NCBI GenBank assembly: GCA_913061275.1
Contig: CAJXSR010000021.1
Coordinates: 1 to 64,000 of the forward strand
Direction of reading: 5' to 3'
Source of the DNA: an uncultured Paracoccaceae bacterium
GTDB taxonomy: Bacteria; Pseudomonadota; Alphaproteobacteria; Rhodobacterales; Rhodobacteraceae
Length of the DNA: 64,000 nt
The notes below the pieces were generated by a model that saw only the letters and a program-made list of their open reading frames with translations, made no database searches and was not told where the DNA came from. The position numbers and the translations under genes were made by a program. Shown here piece after piece: positions 23,541 through 33,325 of the stretch. Each line of letters begins with the position of its first letter. Position 1 is the first letter of the stretch.

Positions 23541-26500
23541 ATGAAGTTCAGCAAACTCAGACTGACAGGATTTAAAAGCTTTGTAGACCCTACAGAGCTG
23601 GTGATTTCTGATGGGCTAACGGGTGTTGTCGGGCCAAACGGGTGCGGTAAATCTAATTTGCTAGAAGCTTTGCGCTGGGTGATGGGTGAAAATCGCCCAA
23701 CTGCTATGCGGGGTGGCGGAATGGATGATGTGATTTTTGCAGGCGCTTCGGCCCGTCCTGCGCGCAACTATGCTGAAGTGTCGTTGCACTTGGGTAATGA
23801 AGACCGCACAGCACCACCAGCATTTAATGATGCAGACAGTTTGGAAGTCGTACGGCGCATTACCCGCGATGTGGGATCGGCCTATAAGGCTAATGGTAAA
23901 GAAACCCGCGCACGTGATGTTCAAATGTTGTTTGCAGATGCATCTACAGGTGCGCATTCGCCAGCTTTGGTGCGCCAAGGGCAAATTTCTGAATTGATTA
24001 ATGCAAAGCCAAAAGCACGGCGACGCATTTTGGAAGAAGCAGCAGGCATTTCGGGCCTTTATCAACGTCGCCACGAGGCAGAGCTAAAGCTGAAAGGTGC
24101 TGAAACCAATTTGGCCCGTCTAGATGATGTAGTAGATCAATTAGATAGTCAGTTGAACTCATTGGCACGCCAAGCACGCCAAGCAGCAAGATACCGTGAA
24201 ATAGGTGAGCAGCTTCGACAATCTGAAGGCCTGTTACTTTATGGTCGTTGGAAAGAAGCGGAACATGCCAGTTTAGCAGCAGAACAGGCTTTGACCGAGG
24301 CAACTAAGATTGCAGCGGCGGCACAAGGTTCTGCGGTACAATCAGCCAAACAACGCACACTGCTGGAAAGCTCTGTACCACCGTTACGTGAAGAAGAGGC
24401 AGTTGCGGGTGCTATTACGCAAAGATTGATTGTGGAACGTGACACTCTGAACGACCAAGAACGTCATGCGCGGCTTACCATCGAAACGCTAAGGTCACGC
24501 ATCGCGCAATTAGGTAATGATATAGATCGTGAGCGGGGTCTGAACAAAGATGCAACTGAAACTATTGAACAGTTGGAGTGGGAAAAAGCAGCCCTTGAAA
24601 AAGCCTCTTTGGGGCAGGATCAAAAAGTAGAGACATCGAATAAAGACGCACGAGATGCAGCTGCGATCATGCAAGAAAAAGAAGCCAGCCTTGATAAACG
24701 ATCCGAAGATGTGGCCCGCCTGTCAGCGCGGCATCAATCTGCACATCGAAAACTGGAAGAAGCACAAACCAATTTAGGCAAGCGTGAAGAACAAAGCACA
24801 GCGGCTGCAAGTTCAGTTGTGTTTGCCCAAGATGGCCTTACTTCAGCGCAAGAAATGTTGACGCAAGCACAATCCACATATGCGGTGTCACAAGAAGCGG
24901 CATTGCGGGCGGAACAACTGCTAGAAGATATGGACCGTAAGCGGGTTGATGCGCAAGCGGTTGAAAGTGATGTGCGCGGCGCATTATCCGAGGCTGAAGG
25001 CATGGCAAATGCACTTGGTGCCGAAGTTGCTGCCCTACAACGGGTGATCTCGCGTGATCGCGATACGGGCGCACAACTGATTGATGAAGTGCGTGCCAAA
25101 GCGGGTTATGAAGCTGCATTGGGTGCGGCTTTGGCCGATGATTTAAAGGCCCCGATTGTGGGGCCTGACGGGGTTTCTGGTTGGGCGCGTTTGGCCGATT
25201 ACACGGCGAATGCGGCAATGCCAACCGGGGCTGAACCCCTTGTGGCTTATGTGATTGCACCTGATGTTTTATCGCGCCGTTTAAGCCAAATCGGATTGGT
25301 GGCACAAGCGGATGGGGCAAAAATGCAAGCGGCCTTAAAGCCGGGCCAACGGTTGGTGAGTGTTGAAGGTGATTTGTGGCGCTGGGATGGTTACCGTGCA
25401 GGGGCAGATGATACACCTACGGAAGCGGCATTGCGTCTTCAACAGGAAAACCGTCTGCTGGCATTAAAAGAAACCCATGCAGAAGCGGATGCCAAAGCGA
25501 CAACGGCACGCGAAGCTTTTAATTTGGCACACGCCACATTGCAGGCGGCAACTGAGGCCGATCATGCAGCGCGGCGCAACCGCAAAACCGCAGATGATGC
25601 AGCAACAGGCGCCACACGGCAAATGTCACGTGCTGAGGCTGATCGCGATATGCTGTCGGGCAAACTGGAAACACTGCAACTGGCTAAATCACGCCTAGAA
25701 GAAGAAACTACAGCGGCACGTAACACGTTAAAAGAAGCTGAACTTGGCATTCGTGATCTGGGTGATTTGGATGCGGCACGCGGTGAAATTGAAGTGCTAA
25801 AAATTGCTGTTGAAGCGGCACGCATGACAATGCTGACTAAGCGGTCTTTGTATGATGAGGTGCGTCGCGAAGGCGAAACGCGCCTGAAGCGTCAACAAGA
25901 GATTACCAAAGAGGCAAGCGGCTGGCGGTATCGTTTGGAAACCGCAGGCAAGCGGATTTCCGAATTAGTGGAACGCAAAAGTGCATCAGAGATAGAGTTG
26001 AAGCAAGCAACCTCTGCCCCAGAAGAAATTGCCGCCAAGCGTGAAGAATTATCAAAAGCGATTGCGAAAGCAGAAGAGCGCTTAAAGGCCGCATCAGATG
26101 CATTGGCAGTTGGTGAAACGGCTTTGCGTGCGGCTGAAAATTCTGAACGTGAAGCCGAACGAGATGCGTCAAGTGCGCGTGAGGCACGTGCACGTGCCGA
26201 TGCCGTGTCAGATGCGGCCCGCATTCAGGTATCGACCGCAGCCGACCGTATTCACGAAGAACTGGAAACAGACCCCGCAAGTTTGCTTGAGCAGTTGGAA
26301 ATTGACCCTGATAAAATGCATGATGCAACACGCGTGGAAAATGATGTGATGCGCCTGCGTCGCCAACGTGACGCACTTGGCGCGGTGAACCTGCGTGCAG
26401 AAGAAGACGCCAAAGAAGTGGCCGAAGAACGTGATACTCTGGCCGCTGAAAAGGACGATCTAGAGGCCGCAATACGAAAATTACGCACGGGCATAGCCAG

Positions 26501-27002
26501 CCTGAATAAAGAAGGTCGGCAGCGGTTACTTGCGGCATTTGATGAGGTGAACAAAAACTTCAGTTTGCTGTTTACACATCTGTTTGGTGGTGGTGAGGCT
26601 AACTTGGTTTTGGTTGAAAGTGACGACCCGCTTGAAGCAGGGTTGGAACTGATGTGCCAACCACCTGGCAAAAAACTTTCAACGCTTTCACTGCTTTCAG
26701 GTGGCGAACAAACCCTGACTGCAATGTCGCTGATATTCGCGGTATTCTTGGCCAACCCGTCACCGATTTGTGTGCTGGATGAGGTCGATGCGCCACTGGA
26801 TGATGCCAACGTTACGCGTTTTTGTGACTTGCTGGATGAAATGACCACCCGTACAAATACACGCTTTATGATTATCACCCACCACGCCATCACCATGTCG
26901 CGCATGGATCGTTTGTATGGTGTGACTATGGCTGAACAAGGCGTCAGCCAACTGGTATCGGTTGATCTGGTTGAGGCTGAAAAGATGGTGGTTGAGGTTT
27001 AA
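23541..27002 (+). CDS. smc: Chromosome segregation ATPase SMC
   Basis: This 1153-aa protein has Walker A GPNGCGKSN (residues 31-39), a long coiled coil, a hinge at roughly 505-625 (GYEAALGAALADDLKAPIVGPDGVSGW), a second coiled coil, and a C-terminal signature LSGGEQTLTAMSLIFAVFLANPSPICVLDEVDAPLDD containing Walker B. It forms the SMC-ScpAB condensin that compacts and segregates the chromosome. Length is normal. scpA and scpB are not in the window. Confidence 0.97.
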   Translation: MKFSKLRLTGFKSFVDPTELVISDGLTGVVGPNGCGKSNLLEALRWVMGENRPTAMRGGGMDDVIFAGASARPARNYAEVSLHLGNEDRTAPPAFNDADSLEVVRRITRDVGSAYKANGKETRARDVQMLFADASTGAHSPALVRQGQISELINAKPKARRRILEEAAGISGLYQRRHEAELKLKGAETNLARLDDVVDQLDSQLNSLARQARQAARYREIGEQLRQSEGLLLYGRWKEAEHASLAAEQALTEATKIAAAAQGSAVQSAKQRTLLESSVPPLREEEAVAGAITQRLIVERDTLNDQERHARLTIETLRSRIAQLGNDIDRERGLNKDATETIEQLEWEKAALEKASLGQDQKVETSNKDARDAAAIMQEKEASLDKRSEDVARLSARHQSAHRKLEEAQTNLGKREEQSTAAASSVVFAQDGLTSAQEMLTQAQSTYAVSQEAALRAEQLLEDMDRKRVDAQAVESDVRGALSEAEGMANALGAEVAALQRVISRDRDTGAQLIDEVRAKAGYEAALGAALADDLKAPIVGPDGVSGWARLADYTANAAMPTGAEPLVAYVIAPDVLSRRLSQIGLVAQADGAKMQAALKPGQRLVSVEGDLWRWDGYRAGADDTPTEAALRLQQENRLLALKETHAEADAKATTAREAFNLAHATLQAATEADHAARRNRKTADDAATGATRQMSRAEADRDMLSGKLETLQLAKSRLEEETTAARNTLKEAELGIRDLGDLDAARGEIEVLKIAVEAARMTMLTKRSLYDEVRREGETRLKRQQEITKEASGWRYRLETAGKRISELVERKSASEIELKQATSAPEEIAAKREELSKAIAKAEERLKAASDALAVGETALRAAENSEREAERDASSAREARARADAVSDAARIQVSTAADRIHEELETDPASLLEQLEIDPDKMHDATRVENDVMRLRRQRDALGAVNLRAEEDAKEVAEERDTLAAEKDDLEAAIRKLRTGIASLNKEGRQRLLAAFDEVNKNFSLLFTHLFGGGEANLVLVESDDPLEAGLELMCQPPGKKLSTLSLLSGGEQTLTAMSLIFAVFLANPSPICVLDEVDAPLDDANVTRFCDLLDEMTTRTNTRFMIITHHAITMSRMDRLYGVTMAEQGVSQLVSVDLVEAEKMVVEV

Positions 27003-27032
27003 ACCGCGCAGAATTTTAGGCAAGGATAGTGC

Positions 27033-27431
27033 ATGGTTGGTGAGATAAACTTGGAAGTTTTGCTGTCATCAATGACGGCAACGCTTGTCGATGGGATTTA
27101 TGTTTTTGTAACATTGAAAGATCAGGCTGTGCCAACGGGGATAAAGCCGCGCATGGTTTTTGTAGAAGCAGAAGGCACGACCTTGATACTTCTCAAAGAA
27201 CAGGCTGAAGCTGCAAATCTGACTTATGAATTCCCCTGCCGCATGATCACGCTTGAAATACATTCTTCGCTGGAGGCAGTTGGATTTATAGCACGGATTG
27301 CCACAGAACTTGCGAAAGCCAATATGGGTGTAAATCCAGTATCGGGGTTTTATCACGACCACCTGTTTGTGCCTGATGGTCGAGAAAATGATGCGCTACG
27401 CATAGTTAAAGAAATGGCAAAACAAGCTTAG
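27033..27431 (+). CDS. ACT-domain protein (COG3602 type)
   Basis: This 132-aa protein has an N-terminal segment (VLLSSMTATLVDGIYVFVTL) and a C-terminal ACT-like part (MITLEIHSSLEAVGFIARIATELAKANMGVNPVSGFYHDHLFVP), the arrangement of COG3602 proteins thought to sense amino acids. AAGGA lies before the ATG. It is 30 bases after smc and convergent with the MltB gene. Role unknown. Confidence 0.8.
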   Translation: MVGEINLEVLLSSMTATLVDGIYVFVTLKDQAVPTGIKPRMVFVEAEGTTLILLKEQAEAANLTYEFPCRMITLEIHSSLEAVGFIARIATELAKANMGVNPVSGFYHDHLFVPDGRENDALRIVKEMAKQA

Positions 27432-27435
27432 ATAT

Positions 27436-28617
27436 TTATAACTTCGCTACAAAAGCTGCCGTAGGCCATGCATCCGCAGGGAACCCTAAACGCACCTGTT
27501 CTTTTTGCACCGCAGCGCGCGTCTTAGCCCCTAATATACCGTCAACCTTGCCCACATCATGACCGTGTTTTTTCAACTTCTTTTGCAAAGCTTTCATAGC
27601 ATTCGCACTTAAAGCGGGATCTGGTTTGCCTTTGTTAAACACAGGCGCCCCTGACAGCCGTGTTGCAAAATACGCAGCGGTGCTGACGTAGACCAGTGAC
27701 TTGTTCCATTCAAAATAAACAAAGAAGTTAGGCAGCGCCAAAAACGCGGGGCCTTTGCGGCCTTGTGGTAACATCAGGGCAGCTTGTAAATTGCCGTTTG
27801 GCATTTTCACACCGCGTGCTTTCACACCCTTACTGACCCAATCAGAAACTGATTTGGTTTTATCCAGCCCAGTTTCAGCCCAGTTCATTTTTTTGGGCAG
27901 GCTTACTTCAACCAACCACGGCTGGTTGGCCTGCCATCCTAAATCTTTTAGCAATCGCGCGCCTGTCATCAATGCGTCGGGTGCGCTGGTTTTCAGGCGC
28001 ACGCGCCCATCACCATCACCGTCAACGCCGCGATGTAGAATATCCTCTGGCAGCATTTGCACCATACCAATTTCACCGGCCCATGCACCTTTGGTTTTCA
28101 CGGGGTCAAAATCACCGCGCTTCCACAGCTCTAACGTTGCAAAAACTTGCGGGCGAAACAGATCAGGACGGCGGCAGTTATGCGAAAGCGTGATAAGGGA
28201 ATTTAACGTGTTGAAATTTCCCTGTACCACACCAAAGTCGGTTTCCAATGCCCAAAACGCAGTTAGCACGGCAGGTTGTACGCCGTATGTTTTGCGGGAT
28301 TTTGCAAAAGTACGCTTAAACTTCTGCATATTCTTTTTACCGTTGTCCATGCGGTTGGCACTGATTGCGCGCATGGCAAACTCTGTAAATGTTAAACGAA
28401 ATACACCCTGCGAACGGTCGGCTTTTAGTACTTTGGGGTCAATGCGGGCAGAACGGAAAAATTTGTTAACCTGCGATTTACTATGGCCTTTAGAAACGGC
28501 TTCGGCTTTTAGGGTGGATAACCAATTATTAAAGTCACCGCCGCAAGTTTTTGCATATGTGGTTGCAGGTGCAGCAGCAAGTACCGCTGCACAGATTAAT
28601 GCTCTAAATAAAATCAT
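27436..28617 (-). CDS. MltB-family lytic murein transglycosylase
   Basis: This 393-aa exported protein has signal peptide LFRALICAAVLAAAPATTYA. The SLT_2 catalytic domain shows ALETDFGVVQGNFNTLNSLITLSHNCRRPDLF with the active-site Glu in WALETDFG, and AGEIGMVQMLPEDIL. The C-terminal 60 residues form a peptidoglycan-binding domain (MKALQKKLKKHGHDVGKVDGILGAKTRAAVQKEQVRLG). It cleaves glycan strands in the periplasm and is the second lytic transglycosylase in this window. Confidence 0.92.
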   Translation of the reverse strand: MILFRALICAAVLAAAPATTYAKTCGGDFNNWLSTLKAEAVSKGHSKSQVNKFFRSARIDPKVLKADRSQGVFRLTFTEFAMRAISANRMDNGKKNMQKFKRTFAKSRKTYGVQPAVLTAFWALETDFGVVQGNFNTLNSLITLSHNCRRPDLFRPQVFATLELWKRGDFDPVKTKGAWAGEIGMVQMLPEDILHRGVDGDGDGRVRLKTSAPDALMTGARLLKDLGWQANQPWLVEVSLPKKMNWAETGLDKTKSVSDWVSKGVKARGVKMPNGNLQAALMLPQGRKGPAFLALPNFFVYFEWNKSLVYVSTAAYFATRLSGAPVFNKGKPDPALSANAMKALQKKLKKHGHDVGKVDGILGAKTRAAVQKEQVRLGFPADAWPTAAFVAKL

Positions 28618-28640
28618 AGTGGCCCCGTCAGGTTAATTGT

Positions 28641-30074
28641 TTAACTGACTAACCCAGCGACGTGCTTGATTTCAAGGAAATCTTCTAAGCCCCAAACGCC
28701 ACCTTCGCGGCCATTGCCAGACTGCTTGTAACCACCAAAGGGTGATGGGTGGGCGGAATCAATGCCATTGATCCTAACCATGCCCGTTCGCATGCGGCGG
28801 GTAACACGGTCAACTTTTGCACCGTCTTGTGTTTGAATATAGTTGGTCAGGCCGTAAACCGTGTCATTAGCGATTTGTATGGCTTCTTCTTCAGTGTCGA
28901 AGGGAATGATGGATAAAACAGGGCCAAACACCTCTTCGCGTGCAATAACCATATCATTCGTTACATCCGCAAACACAGTTGGGCGTACATAATAGCCGCG
29001 GTTTAAACCTTCGGGCCGTCCCAGACCGCCTGCAACAAGGCGCGCTTCACCCATACCAACCTCTATCAACTCTTGAATTTTGTCGTATTGTAATTTGTTA
29101 ACAACGGGGCCGATATGCCTGCCTGATAGTGCGGGTTCATTTACCGTGGTTTGTAAAGCTGTGTTGGCGGCTTGCTCGACCGCTTCATCATAACGGCTAC
29201 GTTCAACCAGCATGCGGGTAGGGGCGTTACATGATTGACCAGAGTTGCCAAAGCATTGACGTGCGCCGCGAATAACAGCTTTTTCATCTGCATCTGCAAA
29301 GACGATATTGGCACCTTTGCCACCTAATTCCAGAGTTACGCGTTTGATGGTTTCCGCCGCGGCTTTGGTAATCAGACGGCCTGCGCGGGTAGAGCCTGTG
29401 AAGCTTATCATATCGACATCAGGATGGCTGGACAGTTGACTGCCAACGCCTACACCGTCGCCATTAAGCATGTTAAATACACCTTTTGGAAAACCTACTG
29501 CATCAACGATCTCAGCGAAGATGATTGAAGACAAAGGCGACTCTTCAGATGGTTTCAACACCACAGTACAGCCTACGGCAAGCGCAGGAATGACTTTTAA
29601 AGTGACTTGGTTCATCGGCCAGTTCCAGGGTGTAATCATGGCGCAAACACCAATAGGTTCGCGCAAGATTTTTTCGCCCGGTGAGTTAGCCCAAGGAGTA
29701 CTTTCAAATTCAATTTCATCAAAACTATCGATGAAGTTTTTGATATGCCAACTGCCTGCACCTGTTTGTGCTGCGCGCGCTAAATCAATCGGGGCACCCA
29801 TTTCTAGCGAGATGGCCTTAGCCATATCTTCGCTACGGTTTTGGTATTCGGCATATAAGGCTTTGATAAGGTCAAAACGTTCTTTCTTTGGGGTCATCGC
29901 CCAAGGGTCAAAAGCGGCTTTAGCTGCTGCAACGGCTGCATCTGTATCGGCCTGATCGCCCAATGAAATAACTGCACAGGGCTCTTCATTGGCAGGGTTA
30001 ATGACATTCAGGTCATTTGCACGGGCTGGGGCAACCCATTGGCCATTTATATAAAAATTACGATTTTCCAACAT
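28641..30074 (-). CDS. NAD(P)-dependent aldehyde dehydrogenase
   Basis: The start is MLENRNFYINGQWVAP (30074); the ORF-track extension to 30119 would enter the operator region. The roughly 477-aa protein has the catalytic Glu in LELGGKGANIV, catalytic Cys in NSGQSCNAPTR, the cofactor loop FTGSTRAGRLI, and EVFGPVLSI. It oxidises an aldehyde to a carboxylate; the substrate is unknown. It is divergent from the TauE/SafE gene with a paired palindrome between them, suggesting shared control. Confidence 0.9.
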   Translation of the reverse strand: MLENRNFYINGQWVAPARANDLNVINPANEEPCAVISLGDQADTDAAVAAAKAAFDPWAMTPKKERFDLIKALYAEYQNRSEDMAKAISLEMGAPIDLARAAQTGAGSWHIKNFIDSFDEIEFESTPWANSPGEKILREPIGVCAMITPWNWPMNQVTLKVIPALAVGCTVVLKPSEESPLSSIIFAEIVDAVGFPKGVFNMLNGDGVGVGSQLSSHPDVDMISFTGSTRAGRLITKAAAETIKRVTLELGGKGANIVFADADEKAVIRGARQCFGNSGQSCNAPTRMLVERSRYDEAVEQAANTALQTTVNEPALSGRHIGPVVNKLQYDKIQELIEVGMGEARLVAGGLGRPEGLNRGYYVRPTVFADVTNDMVIAREEVFGPVLSIIPFDTEEEAIQIANDTVYGLTNYIQTQDGAKVDRVTRRMRTGMVRINGIDSAHPSPFGGYKQSGNGREGGVWGLEDFLEIKHVAGLVS

Positions 30075-30141
30075 GATAATCACCTTATTTTTGGGATGTA
30101 TTTTGTTGGACACTTGCATCGCGTACAGGATATGACAAGGG

Positions 30142-30177
30142 AAGGTTGATCAATTTTTGAAAATTTGATCAAACCTT
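30142..30177. promoter_or_regulatory. Paired TTGATCAA operator between divergent genes
   Basis: Two copies of the self-palindrome TTGATCAA (30146-30153 and 30165-30172) are centred 19 bp apart, about two helix turns. They lie within a longer imperfect inverted repeat (AAGG...CCTT). The site is between the starts of the aldehyde dehydrogenase and exporter genes and overlaps their likely promoters. It looks like a binding site for a dimeric regulator; no regulator gene is adjacent. Confidence 0.6.
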
Positions 30178-30189
30178 GAAGGAAAAAAC

Positions 30190-30936
30190 ATGACAACAGC
30201 AGAAATCCTAATACTTATCGTGATTTTCCTGTTTGGCGGCATCATAAAGGGCACAATAGGTATTGCCTTACCAACATATCTGTTGGGTTTCATGACAATG
30301 TTTTACGAGCCGCGCACGGCGGTTGCGATGATTTTGTTTGTTATTATGTCCACTAATATGCGCCAAGCGTTTGTCGGCGATAACATGTGGGCAATTATCA
30401 AGCGCCTGAAATATTATTGTATTTTTGCAAGTATTGGTATCTTCTGCGTAGCACTTGTTGGGGCCAGAGTTCCCGTATCAGTTATCTTAAGTTGTGTCGG
30501 CATTGCTATTGCTGTTTTTTCGCTGACCAGCCTGTTCGCCAATATCCCGAAGCTGAACCATAAATTTGATACACCTGCACAAATTATTGCTGGTATCGGC
30601 AGTGGTATATTAGGCGGGCTGACAGCAATTTGGGGCCCGCCATTGGCGATTTACCTGATGTCTATAAGAATGGAGAAACCCCAGTTTGTCCAATCTTTGG
30701 GGGTTATGTTTTCTATTCAATCGGTGTTTCTGGTCGCTGGTTTTTGGCTATCAGGTGAATTAACCAAATCGGTTGTGACTATAGGTGTGGCCTTAATGGC
30801 ACCTACTTTTGTTGGTGTTTATATCGGGGAAAAAATTCGTAACCGTATGGATACGACGCAATTCACAAGGGTATTCTTATGGGTATTTCTTTTGATGGGT
30901 CTAAACCTGATTAGGCGCGGCATTTGGGCTGGTTAA
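30190..30936 (+). CDS. TauE/SafE-family anion exporter
   Basis: This 248-aa protein has about eight membrane spans and the TauE/SafE pattern: FLFGGIIKGTIGIALPTYLLGF near the start and GSGILGGLTAIWGPPLAIYLMSIRM in the second half. The family moves sulfite, sulfoacetate or other organic anions out of the cell. AAGGA is positioned before the ATG. Sharing an operator with an aldehyde dehydrogenase suggests both serve one catabolic route, perhaps of a sulfonate, but this is inference. Confidence 0.85.
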   Translation: MTTAEILILIVIFLFGGIIKGTIGIALPTYLLGFMTMFYEPRTAVAMILFVIMSTNMRQAFVGDNMWAIIKRLKYYCIFASIGIFCVALVGARVPVSVILSCVGIAIAVFSLTSLFANIPKLNHKFDTPAQIIAGIGSGILGGLTAIWGPPLAIYLMSIRMEKPQFVQSLGVMFSIQSVFLVAGFWLSGELTKSVVTIGVALMAPTFVGVYIGEKIRNRMDTTQFTRVFLWVFLLMGLNLIRRGIWAG

Positions 30937-31007
30937 TTACAAGCCTAATTGACGTCTAGGGCGAAGGCTCCTAGCCTAGGCGCAAATATTTCATAGGAGA
31001 ATCTTAA

Positions 31008-31661
31008 ATGTCTTTACGTATCAATGATGTCGTTCCGAACTTTACTGCTGTTACGGATCAGGGAACCTTTCACTTCCATGACTGGGTTGGTGATAGCTGG
31101 GCAATTTTGTTCAGCCACCCAAAAGATTTTACACCCGTTTGCACCACTGAATTTGGTGCGGTGGGCCAGTTGGCCGCTGAATGGGAAAAACGCGGCACGA
31201 AAGTGATGGGCATTTCTGTGGACGGGGTTGAAGACCACAAAAAATGGAAAGCCGACATTGAAAAAGTTTCTGGTGCAAAAGCGGGCTTCCCGATTATTGC
31301 GGATGAAGACCTAGCTGTGTCAAAAGCGTTTGATATGCTACCAGCCGAGGCTTATTTACCCGACGGGCGCACCCCTGCGGATAGTGCAACCGTACGTTCC
31401 GTATTCATTATCGGGCCAGATAAACAGTTGAAACTTTCCATGACTTATCCGATGTCAGTGGGCCGTAATTTTGCTGAAATCCTACGTGCACTAGACGCTT
31501 TACAAACCACAACGCAACACGGTGTGGCAACGCCTGCAAACTGGGTGACGGGGCAAGATGTGATCATCCCACCGACGGTCAGCAATGAAGATGCTAAGGC
31601 TAAGTTTGGCGAGTTTGAAACAGTATTGCCTTATCTGCGCAAGACCTCACTGCCTTCATAA
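31008..31661 (+). CDS. 1-Cys peroxiredoxin (Prx6 group)
   Basis: This 217-aa protein has the peroxidatic Cys in HPKDFTPVCTTEFGA and the long C-terminal extension of Prx6-type enzymes (VTGQDVIIPPTVSNEDAK). It reduces hydrogen peroxide and organic peroxides in the cytosol using an external thiol. TAGGAG lies before the ATG. No resolving-Cys region is visible. It is monocistronic with a downstream hairpin. Confidence 0.93.
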   Translation: MSLRINDVVPNFTAVTDQGTFHFHDWVGDSWAILFSHPKDFTPVCTTEFGAVGQLAAEWEKRGTKVMGISVDGVEDHKKWKADIEKVSGAKAGFPIIADEDLAVSKAFDMLPAEAYLPDGRTPADSATVRSVFIIGPDKQLKLSMTYPMSVGRNFAEILRALDALQTTTQHGVATPANWVTGQDVIIPPTVSNEDAKAKFGEFETVLPYLRKTSLPS

Positions 31662-31681
31662 ATTATGATATTTACGTATTG

Positions 31682-31707
31682 CGGGCAGGTCGAAATTGGC
31701 TTGCCCG
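31682..31707. terminator. Terminator between peroxiredoxin and fumarase genes
   Basis: CGGGCA and TGCCCG (extended by two further pairs inside) form a stem-loop between convergent stop codons at 31661 and 31714. T-rich sequence, TATTTCATTTTT, follows on the plus strand. Confidence 0.65.
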
Positions 31708-31713
31708 TATGCA

Positions 31714-33213
31714 TTATTTCATTTTTACCCAACGACTTGGCCCCGTTGTGTGAATAGAGTTACCTTTGGTGTCGACCGCAACTGTGACAGGCATATCAAC
31801 AACTGTGAATTCATGTATAGCTTCCATACCCAAATCGCCAAATGCCACGACTTTTGATGCGCGTATGTCTTTGGATACTAAAACAGCAGCACCACCGACA
31901 GCAATAAGATACGTGGCCTTTTTGGCGGCAATTTTGTCGATAGTTTCTTGGCCCCGTTCGGCTTTTCCGACCATAGATAACAACCCTTGATCCAACATCA
32001 TATCTGTGTAGGCATCCATTCGGGTTGATGTTGTAGGCCCTGCGGGGCCAACGGCCTCGCCCTCAACCGGGTCAACAGGGCCTACATAATAAATTACCCT
32101 ACCTTTCAGGCTTATCGGCAGCTCATTACCTAATGCATGCAGGTCAGACAGTCGTTTGTGCGCTGCATCCCGTCCTGTCAACATCTTACCACTTAGCAGC
32201 AGTGTTTCACCTGTTTCCCATTCAGCCATTGCTTCACGTGTAAGCGTATCCAAGTTTACACGTCGCGTAGTTATTGTCGATTTGTCATCTACAATAACGG
32301 GCCAATCTGATAAGTTTGGAGGGTTTAAATATGCGGGGCCAGAACCGTCCATTGTGACCAGGGCGTGCCTGTTGGCGGCACATTGCGGCATTAAAGCAAC
32401 TGGTTTTGATGCCGCATGAGTTGGATAAGTTGCTAGTTTCACATCCACAACTGTTGTCATGCCACCAAGACCCTGCGCACCAATTCCCAGCGCATTTATG
32501 CGATTATATAAATCAATTCTGAATTCTTCGACTTTGCTATTCGGGCCACGGCGCAATAATTCTGACATATCGATGCGGTCCATTACTGCGCGTTTTGCTA
32601 ACAGCATAGCTTTTTCGGCGCTGCCGCCAACGCCAATACCAATCACCCCAGGTGGACACCAACCAGCCCCAAGGGCTTTTATGGTTTGAACTACCCAATC
32701 ACTGACAGATGCTGAGGGATTTAACACTGTAAATCGGGCTTTGTTTTCAGACCCACCGCCTTTTGCCGCAATCATCAGTTCAAGCGTTTTGCCTGCAACC
32801 AATTCAATATGTGTGACTGCGGGCGTATTATCTTTGGTGTTTTTCCTGTCAAATAGAGGGTCTGCTACCATAGAGGCACGAAGCGGGTTTTTGGCGTCTA
32901 AATATGCAAGCCGCACACCGTCGTTGATAAGATCAGGTAAGGTTTTATCAGATTTGATATGTGCATCTTGGCCTAAACGGGCGAATACCGTAACCATTCC
33001 GGTATCTTGGCACATAGGCCGTTGCCCCATTGCAGCTAATCGAGAACTTTCAAGTATTTGCCCTATTGCGGCACGTGCGGGTGCACTTTCTTCGCGTGCA
33101 TATGCCTCTGATAGATGTGCAAGATAATCTTTTGAATGATAAAATGAAATGAATTGCAGGGCTGCGCGTACAGTCTCGATAATATCTGGGCCGGTAATTT
33201 CTGCACGCTGCAC
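31714..33213 (-). CDS. Fumarate hydratase, class I (iron-sulfur)
   Basis: This 499-aa protein has the N-terminal 4Fe-4S lyase domain, with RPMCQDTGMVTVFARLGQ and GAGWCPPGVIGIGVGGSAEKAMLLAKRA, and the C-terminal swivel domain, with GPTTSTRMDAYTDMMLDQGLLSMVGKAERG. It interconverts fumarate and malate in the TCA cycle. The cluster Cys residues are present and the length is typical of one-piece FumA-type enzymes. L(+)-tartrate dehydratase is a related alternative, but fumarase is more likely. It has its own promoter after an upstream terminator. Confidence 0.9.
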   Translation of the reverse strand: MQRAEITGPDIIETVRAALQFISFYHSKDYLAHLSEAYAREESAPARAAIGQILESSRLAAMGQRPMCQDTGMVTVFARLGQDAHIKSDKTLPDLINDGVRLAYLDAKNPLRASMVADPLFDRKNTKDNTPAVTHIELVAGKTLELMIAAKGGGSENKARFTVLNPSASVSDWVVQTIKALGAGWCPPGVIGIGVGGSAEKAMLLAKRAVMDRIDMSELLRRGPNSKVEEFRIDLYNRINALGIGAQGLGGMTTVVDVKLATYPTHAASKPVALMPQCAANRHALVTMDGSGPAYLNPPNLSDWPVIVDDKSTITTRRVNLDTLTREAMAEWETGETLLLSGKMLTGRDAAHKRLSDLHALGNELPISLKGRVIYYVGPVDPVEGEAVGPAGPTTSTRMDAYTDMMLDQGLLSMVGKAERGQETIDKIAAKKATYLIAVGGAAVLVSKDIRASKVVAFGDLGMEAIHEFTVVDMPVTVAVDTKGNSIHTTGPSRWVKMK

Positions 33214-33232
33214 TGGATTTCCTAAATAATAA

Positions 33233-33252
33233 GCAGGCCCAGTTGGGCCTGC
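33233..33252 (-). terminator. Terminator after the universal stress protein gene
   Basis: GCAGGCCCA and TGGGCCTGC make a 9-bp perfect stem with a 2-base centre. On the minus strand TTATTATTT follows. It lies between the stress-protein stop (33326) and the fumarase start (33213). Confidence 0.7.
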
Positions 33253-33325
33253 ATTTGGTGTGGATTAGGCTTTTGTACACCTTGCAACGCAATTATAAAA
33301 GCTACGGGGCGAATGTCTTTATACT

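Noticed and set aside
25903-26538. 211-aa minus-strand ORF within smc
   Set aside because: It is antisense to the SMC coiled-coil region, where biased codons open long reverse frames. His/Pro/Leu-rich translation, no family.
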